NCBI GenBank assembly: GCA_964036295.1
Contig: OZ038462.1
Span: forward strand, 2,363,501 to 2,427,500
Origin: Plumapathes pennacea
Lineage: Eukaryota > Cnidaria > Anthozoa > Antipatharia > Myriopathidae
Length of the DNA stretch: 64,000 nucleotides
Direction of reading: 5' to 3'
This document shows positions 23,384-35,593 of this stretch, in pieces. Below the pieces are notes generated by a model. That model saw only the letters and a list, made by a program, of their open reading frames with translations, had not been told where the DNA came from and searched no databases. The position numbers and the translations under genes are program-made. Numbering within the stretch: the first letter of the stretch is position 1; every line of letters begins with the position of its first letter.

Positions 23384-23850
23384 TTGTATAACGTACAATT
23401 CAATCGCGGCGCCCACATATCAAGTTGTTCGCGAAGTCACCTTACGTCATCGCATATCACGACCCAGAAAAAAATCGTGGGGCCACGTCCCGCAAAATCG
23501 TGACTGGATGTTTATCTGGCACGGTTTGAGGAAAATCGTAATGCCGAGGATATCCGCTCTACTGAACTCCAAATGCGTAATTTCCTCTTCCGCACACGCA
23601 AAACGAAAGTGATGTGTTGCACGATTATTTCCGACGTTTTTTTGAGTATGCAATTTAATTAGTTTCACTTGAATGCCTGGGTCATAACTCACCCATTTTG
23701 CTGGGAATTCAGATACTTGTTGCTTCACTATATTTTATCTGTCCCTCGCGTGATATAGCGGCAGTTCAGCTCAAGCACTTCATGGCCCTTTAGCTTGCGT
23801 GTCTCTATTTATACGTTCCTCCGCATTCTCTCACGTATTCAACTGAACAG

Positions 23851-23870
23851 TGACGTCACTTGATTATAAA
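23851..23870 (+). promoter_or_regulatory. CRE plus TATA-box promoter of the Ala/Glu-rich gene
   Basis: A perfect palindromic CRE, TGACGTCA at 23851-23858, is followed by TATAAA at 23865-23870, about 93 bp before the start codon at 23963. This spacing suits a start of transcription near 23895-23900. It suggests inducible, CREB/ATF-type control. Confidence 0.6.
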
Positions 23871-23962
23871 TACAGTAAGCATTGCAAAACTTCTTCAGTT
23901 GAAGCAAGACCGTGGAACGGAAACGAACTTGTCCAGCACGTTTATCAAAGTTTTGAATCAAA

Positions 23963-26900
23963 ATGGCAGCAGCAGCAGCGATAGCAGCAGCAGAAGTAGC
24001 AGCTGAAGTCGCGGCTGAAACCTTGGCAGAAAGTGCAGCGGGTAAGAACAACTGTAAAATGTCCAAATATCGATGTCCACACGGCCGTACGTCAATAAAT
24101 TTCAATACAAAGAGATGCCGATTGTCTACTCAAAGAACTGCTTTCGTTCACTTGCATTGCACTAGTAATTGTGTATTCTTTGAATGACTAATGAGTTAGA
24201 GAAATGGAGCAAAGCAGCTGCATCAGAAGGTGTGATCGACAGTATCTTTTGTGAAGCCAAAGGTCATTGTTTTAGGTCTTGAACGCGCTCCAATTAGTGG
24301 TTTGCATGTGACGTCATCAAAAATTATCTCGGAAGTTATGCATTCTACAAAACCAATACGTTGGTATTTTCTAGAATACCATAAGTTAAGCCTCCAAGCA
24401 AAGTTCTGGGAAGATACGAAGTTTCTATCAAGAATTGTTGATGTTTCAAATTCGTGACAACAAGGCCGTGTGTCACGCTTTCTGCCGCGGAAATCCTTGT
24501 GTTTGTGTGTGAATTTGAATGTTTTAATTCTAGAATCATTTAAAGAATGGATGGGAAATGATTCCAAGCAATACAGAATCAAATTAAGAATCAAATCAGC
24601 TTTACTTCGTGCCGCAAGAAAAAGGTCGCCATGTTGGTGTATACAGAAGCTGTACACCAACATGCCGGCTCCATACAAAGCCCTATTAAATTTCGTCGGA
24701 AATCAGGTCTCGATAAACTCACACCGCAGTGTGCAATTCCTCTATAATTTTGCCTAGTGATGTATTTTCAACATATCTATCGATTTGAGACATCAAACTA
24801 TGTTTGAGATCAATGATTTAGAAGATAATTTTCCGATGCCCGATCGTGCAAACCACCAATATTGAATATAATCGTTGCGATTCTTGAGCGGATATTTTGC
24901 GGTTCAAAAACACGTTCGCTTCGCATAACAACCTCGAACATCAGATTTACCTTAACGGACTATCTTTTCTAAAGAAATGACCCTCTCCATCTCTGTGTTT
25001 TTGTCTGCCGCGATGGACAGTAACATTGAGACAGTTGTAGTTGTTGTTGATAGTTGTACTCTAGTTTGGCAGTACTTCATCTTTCTTTCGAAGATCCTAA
25101 CCTCGTTTTACTGGAAGCTTCTACACTGATCATTTCTCCTTTCAGAATTTGTCTTCCCTATCATACTGGTCTCGCAACAACTGCACAAAAGCTACAATAG
25201 GCTCTCTCACTTGTCTCTTCTAAAATCGCTTGTTATTGTTGCCGTCCACAGAAGTGGCGGCAGAGGCGGCTGCGGAGTCGGCAGCAGAAGCAGCAGCAGA
25301 AGCGGCCGCAGAAGAGGCGGCTGAAGCAGCGGCAGAGTCAGCAGCGGAGGAGGCAGCGGAAGCCGCCGCAGAAGAAGCAGCGGAAGCGGCAGCCGAAGAA
25401 GCTGCGGAAGAAGCCGCTGAGGTGAGCCTGCGATTCAGCACTGCTAACAATGCAGAAAAGCTCGTGATTCCTGCTCTTGATGCGTTGCTATTAGAATGAA
25501 CCGATTGAAAGTCTTAAATTTTAGGCCAAGTCTTAAATACCCGCATTAAAAGTGAATGAACTCCACCAACAAAGTGGTGACTCTCATCTGCAATTGGAAT
25601 GTGTCACCGTGGTAGGTCGCATTTGACTCTTCAGGAATTTGAAGTTTTTTAGGTTTACTCAAATTTGACTTACAAAGAATCAACAAAATAGGACCCTGGT
25701 CAAAACAACGTGAACACTGCAACTGGAATGTACGGCTATCACTGCGAACTTAGTTCACTTGGGTGGGCAACCACTTAGGTTTCACTTACTAGTTGCGTTT
25801 AGGAGCCCAGTTCAGGAGTTGAAGGTTGTCTTGGTTGATTATTAACAGTGCAGTGTGGTTCAGTGACGTCACGCTCATTTCTCCCTTTACAGGAGGCAGC
25901 CAGCAGTAGTCTTGCCAGTAAGGCGATCAAGATCGGCGTCATGGTAACTGTGGGTGTGGGCATCGCGTCCATTATCGATCTGATTAAAAGTGACACCGGT
26001 GCGGGAAAGAAGAAGTGTCCCATGGACCAGGACACGAAGAATAAACTGGACCTGGTGCTGGACGCGCTGGATGGAATTACAGGTGCGTTTTTGTGTTCCA
26101 TTTACACCTCTCTGCCTCTGTCATATTCCATGTCTATGTCTGCGAGTCCCTTTACATCTCTCATCTATCCATTGATCTAATATCTCTTACTTTGTCTCTA
26201 GTTTTTTTATCACTCTCTCGTTTACTATTATTTTCTTTATCAATCTTTGCTTCTGTTACTTACACAATAAGAAATTCTGCTATAAAAGCGGAGACCGGGG
26301 AACCACTTGCTGCGTCGTTGTCGGTCTGCAGTATCTGCCTGTCTTTGTTTAGTGCCTCTCTCCTCTCTGTAGCTGCCTCTCTCTTCTACATATTTTGTTA
26401 TCTGTCTCTTTCTGTCCACATTCTATTTATCTGACTTGCTTCACAATTTATGATATCGTCAGGGGTTTTGTCAAGCTGGAATAATGTTCTCAAGCGATTG
26501 CCGCAGGACACGGATCTCGGATACACTCAAGTTGAGATCCAAGGTTCTAAGAAGGACGTCTCTGTGTCCGCGTTATTCTGGGAAATGTTTAGCGGAGTGC
26601 AAAAGGTATCGAAATATAATATCCCGGAATGGTACTAAACGAACTAAAAGAGCGCCTTGCTTCATGGAAAATAGGTTGAGTTCAACTGAACATTTCATTG
26701 GTTGATTTACATGGCGTTGGTTTTCTGTACAATTAAGCCTTGTGCAACCAATAAGAGAGCGTGTGACCCACTTTCAAAAAACAGTACAACGTGTTGCAGT
26801 TCTAGGAAACCACTTGGAGTTCCATAAATGCGTTGGCCTAGCTTGCCCTCTGTTGCGGGTGATAATTTTCAAACAAACTGTTTCTTGTTGCAGGATTTCA

Positions 26901-28233
26901 AGCAGGCACAGAGCATCTCAAATTCTTGCTCAGAGAATTGCCAGTGGAAAGCCAATCTGCAAGTGTTTACGCTGAAGATCGTGAACGCAATCTCGGGGAT
27001 GTTGGCGATTTGTAACTTGCGTCAGCGGAGCCCGGCCTTACAACAGCACAACATTCCCGCTGCCGGGGATGAAGCAACCATTCAAGGAATCCTGGACAAG
27101 GACTTTCCGGACTGGAAGCAGTTTATCGAACAGCAAGCCAAGAAGAATCTGAATAAGATGGCCGTTAAGTCTGCTTCGAGTGCGGCGACGAATGCTGTCC
27201 TGCCGATTGTGAAATCTCCCATTCAAACTGTAAGAACTTCGGCCATTTCTTCTCCCTCGAATTCAATTGTTGATTATTTCTCCTATCCATTCTGAATATA
27301 TTTTCTGTTGTCTCTGTTGCCGTGTCTGGCTTTTTTGCCTTCCTTCCTTTTTCGTGAACGCTTTTTAGTCTGCCCAGCTCTATCTGTTGTGTTTGTCTCT
27401 CCGTCACCTCTCCCTCTAGTCTATTGTCTCTCTGTCTCTCTTTGTGTTCTGGTTTTCATTCTCTGTTATTGTTCACAGCAAACAATGGCTCGCGTCAAGA
27501 CTGATGTAATGCCAAACATTGTGAGAAACGCCAAGGACGCTGGGAAGAAGGCGGCCAAGAAAGTGTTTGATGATCGGCGCGGCCATATCATGGCCATTTC
27601 GCTTATCCCGTTCTACGGTTGGGCCAAGTCCGTTCAGCTCATCTCAGACGCGTCCAGTGACGCTAAGAAGGACGCCAAGAACGCCGCTCAAGCAAGTGCA
27701 AAGGCAGCGTTTGCTTCACCACAAGTTCAGGTGAGATTCATGTTCTGCTGTAGCGACAAAGCATGAAAAGAAACGACACGAGGCGACGCGATACGATACG
27801 ATACGACACGACACGACACGACACGACACGACACGAGGCGACTCGATACGATACAAGGCGACAACGTACGGCGCGACACGACATGAGGCGACGCGATACG
27901 ACACGAGGGACTTCCGTCTTTTTTGTTCTTGTTTGAATACATTTAGCTCCAAATGTATAGCCCCGTTGATGAAGTTCCCAAACAAAACTTTGATCAATTT
28001 TTATTGGTAGGATTATAGTGTACAGATAAAGTAGCGCGTTAATTTTGGCCAGAGTGCAAATGCAAAATGTTCAGTGTTTCTGAACCTGTTTGTCTTGTTA
28101 TTTTCAGGCTCAAATAAATGAAATAACAAAACAAGTCTCTGAAACAGTTTTCCAACAGCATAAGTCACAAGTGGACAAGGCCATGAATAATGCAGTAGAC
28201 AGCACACTTAAGAGATACGGCATAACCAAGTGA
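23963..28233 (+). CDS. Unrecognised Ala/Glu-repeat protein, 431 aa
   Basis: I do not recognise this gene. Seven exons keep one frame: 23963-24041, 25252-25421, 25893-26082, 26463-26605, 26894-27229, 27479-27730, 28108-28233. They total 1296 nt with a stop at 28231. Residues 1-86 are almost entirely Ala and Glu in AAEAAAE and AAEEAAE repeats, likely one long charged helix. A hydrophobic stretch follows at about 95-113 (IGVMVTVGVGIASIIDLI core). Residues about 120-265 hold several Cys and two Trp and look globular. The C-terminal third is Lys/Ala/Gln-rich and probably helical, with a hydrophobic break at HIMAISLIPFYGWA. No signal peptide, catalytic motif or family domain was seen. The low-complexity exon 2 is confirmed as coding by its splice sites and phase. 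It could be a membrane-peeling amphipathic or structural protein; this is a guess. An AATAAA lies at 28347. Confidence 0.8.
24291..24860. mobile_element. 570 bp non-autonomous element, copy 1
   Basis: The element starts CAATTAGTGGTTTGCATG and ends GCAAACCACCAAT, an imperfect inverted pair (14 of 16). It is nearly identical to 28769-29336. It contains a near-palindrome around GTACAGAAGCTGTAC and no transposase. It lies in intron 1 of the Ala/Glu-rich gene. No target duplication is clear. Confidence 0.8.
27766..27905. repeat. Pentanucleotide (ACGAC)n-type microsatellite
   Basis: Imperfect GACAC, GATAC and GAGGC units in about 28 repeats, in the last intron of the Ala/Glu-rich gene. Confidence 0.85.
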
Positions 28234-28346
28234 ACACACAGTATCAGTGAACAGCGTCCTCCCACCCGGACGTAAAGTGATATAAAATATGAGCGCTTGA
28301 TCTTTATGGGCATTTATATACAACAGCGAGCCGCTTCGTCCTTGCG

Positions 28347-28352
28347 AATAAA
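28347..28352 (+). terminator. Polyadenylation signal for the Ala/Glu-rich gene
   Basis: AATAAA lies 114 bp after the stop codon at 28231-28233. Confidence 0.6.
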
Positions 28353-28768
28353 AGAGTGACTGTGCAGTGTATAGACCTTTTGGAAAAGCTATGCAAACTA
28401 ATCAATATGGCAACAAATCTTTATCAATAGTTAAAACACTGGTTAAAAATTTGTCAGATTTTTACCAAGTTAACATTTACAAAGTGTGCGTGTGACTCAA
28501 ATTGGTTTGTACGCTTGTGGATTATTAATAAATTTTACAAGACGCTGTATAAGCTCAGTGTTTTGTTTCGACTCCAAGCTATATTAAGCCTGGATAGGAA
28601 ATAAGAATTCACCTTCTTAATTCCACGCTGAAACTTTACGTGAGGTATTGAACCTGGGAACACAACGGGTCCATACCGACTACGCCACCAGGAAATCCCA
28701 AAAGGTTTCAAGAGATTCGACTACATAAACTCGCTTTCGCGTTCGTGGAAATCGAGCTTAACATCCTT

Positions 28769-29336
28769 CAATTAGTGGTTTGCATGTGACGTCATCAAAA
28801 ATTATCTCGGAAGTTATGCATTCTACAAAACCAATACGTTGGTATTTTCTAGAATACCATAAGTTAAGCCTCCAAGCAAAGTTCTGGGAAGATACGAAGT
28901 TTCTATCAAGAATTATTGATGTTTCAAATTCGTGACAACAAGGCCGTGTGTCACGCTTTCTGCCGCGGAAATCCTTGTGTTTGTGTGTGAATTTGAATGT
29001 TTTAATTCTAGAATCATTTAAAGAATGGATGGGAAATGATTCCAAGCAATACAGAATCAAATTAAGAATCAAATCAGCTTTACTTCGTGCCGCAAGAAAA
29101 AGGTCGCCATGTTGGTGTACAGAAGCTGTACACCAACATGCCGGCTCCATACAAAGCCCTATTAAATTTCGTCGGAAATCAGGTCTCGATAAACTCACAC
29201 CGCAGTGTGCAATTTCTCTATAATTTTGCCTAGTGGTGTATTTTCAACATATCTATCGATTTGAGACATCAAACTATGTTTGAGATCAATGATTTAGAAG
29301 ATAATTTTCCGATGCCCGATCGTGCAAACCACCAAT
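28769..29336. mobile_element. 570 bp non-autonomous element, copy 2
   Basis: Over 99 percent identical by eye to 24291-24860, in the same orientation. I saw only a few substitutions and a short indel in the palindrome. Its right end is 12 bp from the transglutaminase A stop codon, so that gene's 3' UTR must run into the element. Confidence 0.85.
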
Positions 29337-29348
29337 TGAGACACTCGA

Positions 29349-30078
29349 TCAGTAATTCGTAACGTTTATTATCTGCTCTCCCCGCACGCCAGTGAGTTCA
29401 TGGGACTGGAAACTAGCAACAAACCGACGTTCTCCTGCGCGGTACATCCTCATGACAACGGAAGCCTGGACCAGAGCCCCGGGACCAACTGGCTCCCTGT
29501 TTGTATGAGATAACGTGAAAAACAATCAGAGAAGAAAATGAATCTGTAAATACTCGATACCAGAAACTTTTCACGGCTCGTGATAGTATAAAGCAGTTAA
29601 ACTGCTTTGTGCTGTATACTTACTTGCACGACACAACATTAGATTTCAGGGCGTTCATATGCGACCCCTCCACGTGGAATTCCGCTCCAGTTAACTTGAC
29701 TGGTAGCGGATTCTCGAATGACAGCTTCACTTCCACTTCCTCTCGCACAACAGGACTGGTGTTAGCAAACTGCAGAGCGACAAAGCAACAGGTGAAACGT
29801 AGAACGATTTGATGATGATGCAACGATAATAACGATAATATGATGACGCCCATAGTAGTGATAATAATGACGATGACGCGCGACGACTATGATGATGATG
29901 ACGATGGTGATGATGATGATGATGATTATGATCATGACGACGATTGTAATGATGATGGCGATGATTATGACGATGATGATGATGATGATGGTGATGATGA
30001 TTATGATTATAATGACGATTATGATGATGGTGATGGTGATAATGATGATTATGATTATGATGACGATTATGATGATGG

Positions 30079-30157
<79 letters not shown>

Positions 30158-33100
30158 GATGATGACGATTATAATTATGATGACGATTATGATGGTGATG
30201 GTGATGGATGATGATGACGGTGATGATGATGATGATGATGGTGATGATGATTATAATTATGATGACGATTGTAATGATGATGGCGATGATGATGGTGATT
30301 ATGATGGCAATTATGATGATGATGATGGTGATGATGATTATAATTATGATGACGATTATGGTGGTGATGGTGATGGTGATGGTGATGACAATTAGTATTG
30401 CTGCTTCTTTCGCCGAGGCAACTGTGGTTAGTTCCAGTCTCACCTCAATCGTAATCTTAGGCATCACGAACTCCACCACGTCCTGTTTGGTAAAGACCTG
30501 GGATGTCTTCTGAACGATCGCTTTGACGTAAATCAGGACAACTCCATCAGAGGCCATCTTATTTAGGTAATCCTCAGTCTTGATAGAAAGAACAGCACTG
30601 TCCTCTACAAAAACAACAGATAAACAAATAAACAAATAAACAAATAAACAAACTCAATCAATTCATATCTAGTTACTACTCTCTACAAAAGCTCGCGCAT
30701 CCACAATCCATTGCGCGCCTGAACGCGTCCAATGAAAATAAAAAGAAATTACTGAATACATTTTCTTCTTCGAGAATACGTGCTTAACATGTTCCCGGAC
30801 GTAAACACAAACTATGATTGGTTGAGACGGACATACTTCCTTCAGGCGGCAGTTGAACCTCCGCCAAGTGTTTCTTGCAGTGTTCCCGAACGATTCCGGT
30901 GTAAAATGCCAGTTTAGACGATATCATCACTTTAACATTGCGTTCTTCACTTGACTGGTTCGCCATATTTACGGTGACGTCAAATGCGTCGCCCATTTTG
31001 ATGTCATCGTCGAAATCAAGACTGAACGTGACGTCGGTGTTCGCTTCAGCGTAAATGTCTTCGTCCGCTCGGCTGCTATACGCATTGACAGCTCTGACAA
31101 CGTTTCGCTCCTCGGAAGAACCTTTCAAGAAAAAAATGATTGTTTTGAAAAAAGTTTTTTGGAGTGCAGTTGGGGTTATATGGAAAGACGAGGGGGGGAG
31201 AGAGAAAGTCGTATAATGAGGAACTGAATTAGGTCCCAATCCTAACTCACCTTCAGGGTACTTGTAATGTGACGTCACATCTTGCCTGCTGGGGGTCCCG
31301 ACAGCCTTTGTACTGATGTTCTTGCCAATTGATTCTTTTTCTTTGCCTTCCACCTTAAAAGAGCCGTCTTCATTCACGGTCCAGTAAACTCGATCGCCAT
31401 TCACTTCAGCGAACACAAACTTTGTGTCGTACGGCAGATATACCTCGCCGTTCTTCACCGCGTTGACAGACGCGGGTCCACAGCAGAAAACGCCTGAGAT
31501 GATTACACAAAACAGCAACAGCTTTATATCTTGATACTAAAATATATCAAAGCGCTCATTTTCCTATATGCTTTATCTTTGAAAGACAACATCTGATCCG
31601 CCTTGCACATGAAGCCGTTGATTCAACTATGAATTCTCTTTAAGCCGTCATTATTGTTTCTTCATGTAGGGTAGCGAGAATCTCATCAGTTTACCTTCGC
31701 TGGTTTCCTGAGGAGTCGCGTCAAGTGCTTGCCAGCCATCATGGCCGTCCGGCAGGTCTGGCCGTTTAAACCACGATTCATTCCACACGTGGAAATTCCT
31801 TAAAAACAGGCCGAACAACAAACGAGGGAAAGAATGAGTATTACAATAACTAAAATAGTAAACTATTTCGGATGCAAGGTAACGGGATGAAAAGTTCCCA
31901 CTTTCGATTCCGGATTCGTTTTCCCTCTGGACTCACTAAAAATAACATTGGATTAACAATTAACAAACGCTTTCACGAATCCGGAACAAATGTCTTGAAT
32001 CCGGATGAATTTGCTCTTGTGTAAACGGGGCCTCAAGAAGTAGTGGCGCTTGCTTTCTTACCAAATCGAGTCGTCCAGGTGATCCATGGGATTTCCTTCT
32101 TCGTCGAAATGAAAGTCGATTGTCATGCTGGCATCCGTATCGTGCGCTGATTGAAAGTTTGTCACACTTCGAGTGGGAATTCCCAACGAACGACACACTA
32201 CAGAAAAGGATAAGCAGAACTCAGTACACTTATTGTACGTGTGCAAACATACCTTCCGCCTAAATATATAATACAATTGACATATTCCTTCACCCGTAGA
32301 AAAATATTTATCTGACCACTGGTAGAGTATCGAAGGATGCTGTCTGAGCCATAATATGCGTACTTACATGAAGTAACAAGACCCGAGAACACCCAGCATT
32401 GGCCGTATTTGACTGCGCTTTTTGTCTTCATAAATTCTTGGATGATCTTAACACTGCCGGTCCACGCTGTTGGACGAGTGCTGTCCTTGGGATATGTTTT
32501 AGTCCACCGCCCAGAGAGTATCCCACCATCGCTGCTATTACTGTTGGCCTGAGAGTAAAAGGATTGCAAACGACTAAAGACACTATAGCGATTGACTTTT
32601 AAAAGGTAGAAAGACAGCACCCTATACTAAGTGAGAACAACGACAAGGATAAGAAACAAGTGCAATGACAAGAACAAGAACAAGAACAAGGAAAGGATAA
32701 GGACAATAAATTGTTAAAATAACAACTGATCAATGGATAAGAACAAGGGCAAAGAAAATAACAAAAACAAAAAGCATGCAAAAGCAAGACAAAGGACAAG
32801 GGCAAGAAGCAAAATGTTTCCCTACCATTGCGGAGATACATCGCACCACGTGTACAGGGTCGGATCGTGCTTTGGTCGCCATCTCGCTAACTCTCAACAG
32901 ATAAAGCGACGCATTTAACACGGAGTCTTCAAACTGAAACAGAACGTGGAGTTAATGTCTGTTCCTGCGGTTGTCTTTGTATCTGTTGCTTACTTAGCTC
33001 ATCTTTTAAGCGAGAATGATTTAATTCAATCTAGGAAAGATACAAATCCTAAACTGTCGAATATAACTTAAAGGTGTGACCACTCCAATGAAAATTCTCA

Positions 33101-34373
33101 ATGCGGAGAACAGTCTAATAACAGCGTTCACGTTGTTGTTGAGCAGAGCTGACCGCATGTAGTTTAGGTATCATGGGCATCTTATCTCACCTGTCCAAAA
33201 TTCCAGGGTATCCCACGATTGGAGCGAGCTGACCCCACCCAGATAAAACCGGTGTCGTTCATGACGTATTCCTGGCGTTCAGCGTTATCCTCCATATGTA
33301 CGACGTCATCTGAAACAACAACAACAACAACAAAAACAAAACAAAAGAGTCAGGTGACTTTAAAATATAGCTGGAACTACTGGATAACGAAAGAAAAAAT
33401 AAATAAATAAATAAAGCTAGTAGGGAAGTACCTTTACACCAAGCGTTAAACAATACGGTGATCTGCTGGTCGTGTTTGTATCTGGACTCCAGTTGGTCTC
33501 CTGCGTCACCCGTCTTGGTCCTTGTCTCCACGAACAAGTCGTACTCGCCGACAAACGCTTTAGCAGACGACATGACAGTCAAGCACACAGTGTTACCGTC
33601 AGAGCTCTTGATTTTCATTCCCCACCCAGAGGTGGTGAGGTCTTCTTTAGCAACGACGCGGATCAAGGAACCTTTGCTTTCTTGTGGCCGGTTGCCTGAA
33701 AAGAACATGGAGTCCGTTAAAGCAAACTTCTTACGTCATTTTCCTCAGCTGTCAACATTTTTGCGATATTTTTTCCCAGATTCCCCTTGTCTAACCTAAT
33801 TTCTTAGTAGCGTGCTACCAGTTCACATGATTAGCACTGTTTTCCAGCCCCCTCACGACTATTGTAGTAAATGTGATCAATAAGGACGAGGACAATGGTG
33901 GTGCTTCTCCAGGAGTTTACTACAATTTTGATACTCACCAATAACTAACTGCAACACGATGACGTCATGTTGGGAGTTGAACTTCCGGTCAAATGTCACT
34001 TTGATGTCAAATGTCTGGCCACGCCTTACAATCATTTTGGTTTCGCCGTATTCGTCCGTGTGATGCTCTTCCCGGTTTTGTGAAGCACAAAGATCGACGC
34101 CAGTAACTTTCAGTTGGGACGCTGAAAATAAAAGAGAGGTTTATTTCTCTGTACATCCATCGGTCGGTCGATCATAGGTTATTCAGCCATCGGAATGCCT
34201 GTCGGTCGGTCAAGTTGGACTGCGTGGAATTGCAGAAGGACAAAGAAATGGAAGGACAGTGCAGTTAAGACATACTTGATCAATGAATGCATTATTCAGT
34301 AGTACTTACTATTGTTGTTTAATCCCTCGGTGCGTAGAGCGTTGTTTCGCGATGAGAACTCTTTGTCGGACAT
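29349..34373 (-). CDS. Transglutaminase A (protein-glutamine gamma-glutamyltransferase)
   Basis: Calcium-dependent enzyme that cross-links protein Gln and Lys side chains. 13 coding exons, 5' to 3': 34310-34373, 33939-34121, 33432-33695, 33191-33309, 32826-32933, 32368-32548, 32062-32197, 31695-31798, 31251-31493, 30837-31121, 30444-30604, 29624-29769, 29349-29496. They total 2142 nt, or 713 residues. Order: N-terminal beta-sandwich, core, then two C-terminal beta-barrels. The triad is Cys297 (YGQCWVF), His355 (WNFHVWNE) and Asp378 ([11 protein letters not shown]). The spacings of 58 and 23 match human TG2 (277, 335, 358). There is no signal peptide, so it is probably cytosolic. The start ATG at 34373 ([14 protein letters not shown]) is supported by the homologous exon in copy B. 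Gene B lies directly upstream on the same strand. Confidence 0.93.
29885..30390. repeat. (GAT)n microsatellite, about 500 bp
   Basis: Imperfect GAT/GAC/GGT triplets fill most of the transglutaminase A intron between exons 11 and 12. Long Asp, Met, His and Ile-rich reading frames across it are artefacts. Confidence 0.95.
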
Positions 34374-35593
34374 TGTGTTGGTTCTCCCTTCCACTCCCTC
34401 TCCCAGACGGGACGCATTGTCTCTTGTATCCTCTCCAGTTCTTTCCTCATTGGGGGCCAAAGGCTTCAACTCGTTGGTACTAGTTACGGCGTGCCCATTA
34501 ATGGCTTCGCTTCTGACAAAAATGAATTTTGGGTCACATTTTCATAGAATAAAGTCATGTGAGAGCATTTGGCGCGTATGGTGGCGCCGTGCGACTGATA
34601 AAACGGATTGATCCTCGCCTCGGTGTGATGCTGTGAAAGTTTTGTTCGTCAATTTTTAAGGTTTTTGAAGAAAACCACATCAGTCCACACGCAAGCCTCG
34701 AAAAGTGGACAATGAGCGTCACAAAGACGCCTCGCAAAATAAAAATGAAAATCGTTACTTTAAAAATTCGAAGCTCCAAAACCGCGAATCGCATGTCCGA
34801 GTAGCGACCGCAAGTTCAACGTAGCGAAGCTAGCGCGAATACAGTGCCGATTCTTAGTTCAAAGTCGCGAATCGCGAACCAAAAACAGTTAAACGAAACT
34901 TACATAAAGCTGTGAACATTCAATGAATTATTCGCCAACTTCTGATATTGGCCATTGTTTGTGGTCTGAGAAATGTTAATCACTGGAGCTTCAGCTGGTG
35001 CAACACGTAAATCAAGGCCGGTGCGCGCTCGATCTTGCACTTGAGTTGTACAGTATTACACTACTGATACAACACAAGAACGCCCGCGCACGACCTTTCC
35101 CAGAGTCACTCGCGTGTAAAAAGTATCGCCAAGGCTTGTTTCTGTTCATGCACGACGCAAAAACCTCTCCTTCGATACGCAACGCCGAACACAGCGAGCA
35201 ATCAGATAAAACGAGCATAGTGTATTCTATTACACCTGAAACGCCTACCAGGCACAACTCAAAACGCGTGCACAACTCAACGCAACTAAAACTATCTTGT
35301 ATTTCCACTGACCCTCGCCATATAAGCCTTTGGCTTCGGCTTTCACACGTAACCTCACAATATGATATAAGGAGAACCAAAATAAAGTTTATTATTATTG
35401 CTCGCGGGGGCCTGGGGCCCACGAGAGCTTAAAAATGGAGATTTTTATTTTATTTTTTTTCCTTTTTGTGGGTCGAGGATCAGCACACGGTGATTGGTTC
35501 ATATTATCACGTGCTGGGCGATGACGTAATTGACTTCGCTAAACAACTCGAGATGCGGCCAGTGAATTGCTCGTTACTTGCGTGTAAAAGTTA

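Noticed and set aside
23179-23418. Poly-Asn and poly-Gln frames near 23.3 kb
   Set aside because: Artefacts of the (GTT)n microsatellite beside a dispersed repeat.
29727-30635. 302-codon Ile/His-rich frame and Asp- and Met-rich frames opposite it
   Set aside because: Translations of the (GAT)n microsatellite. Only the edges overlap genuine transglutaminase A exons.
35012-35422. 136-codon minus-strand frame and a 144-codon frame opposite it
   Set aside because: Both strands are open over the same interval, neither has a family match or good splice sites, and the region looks repeat-derived.
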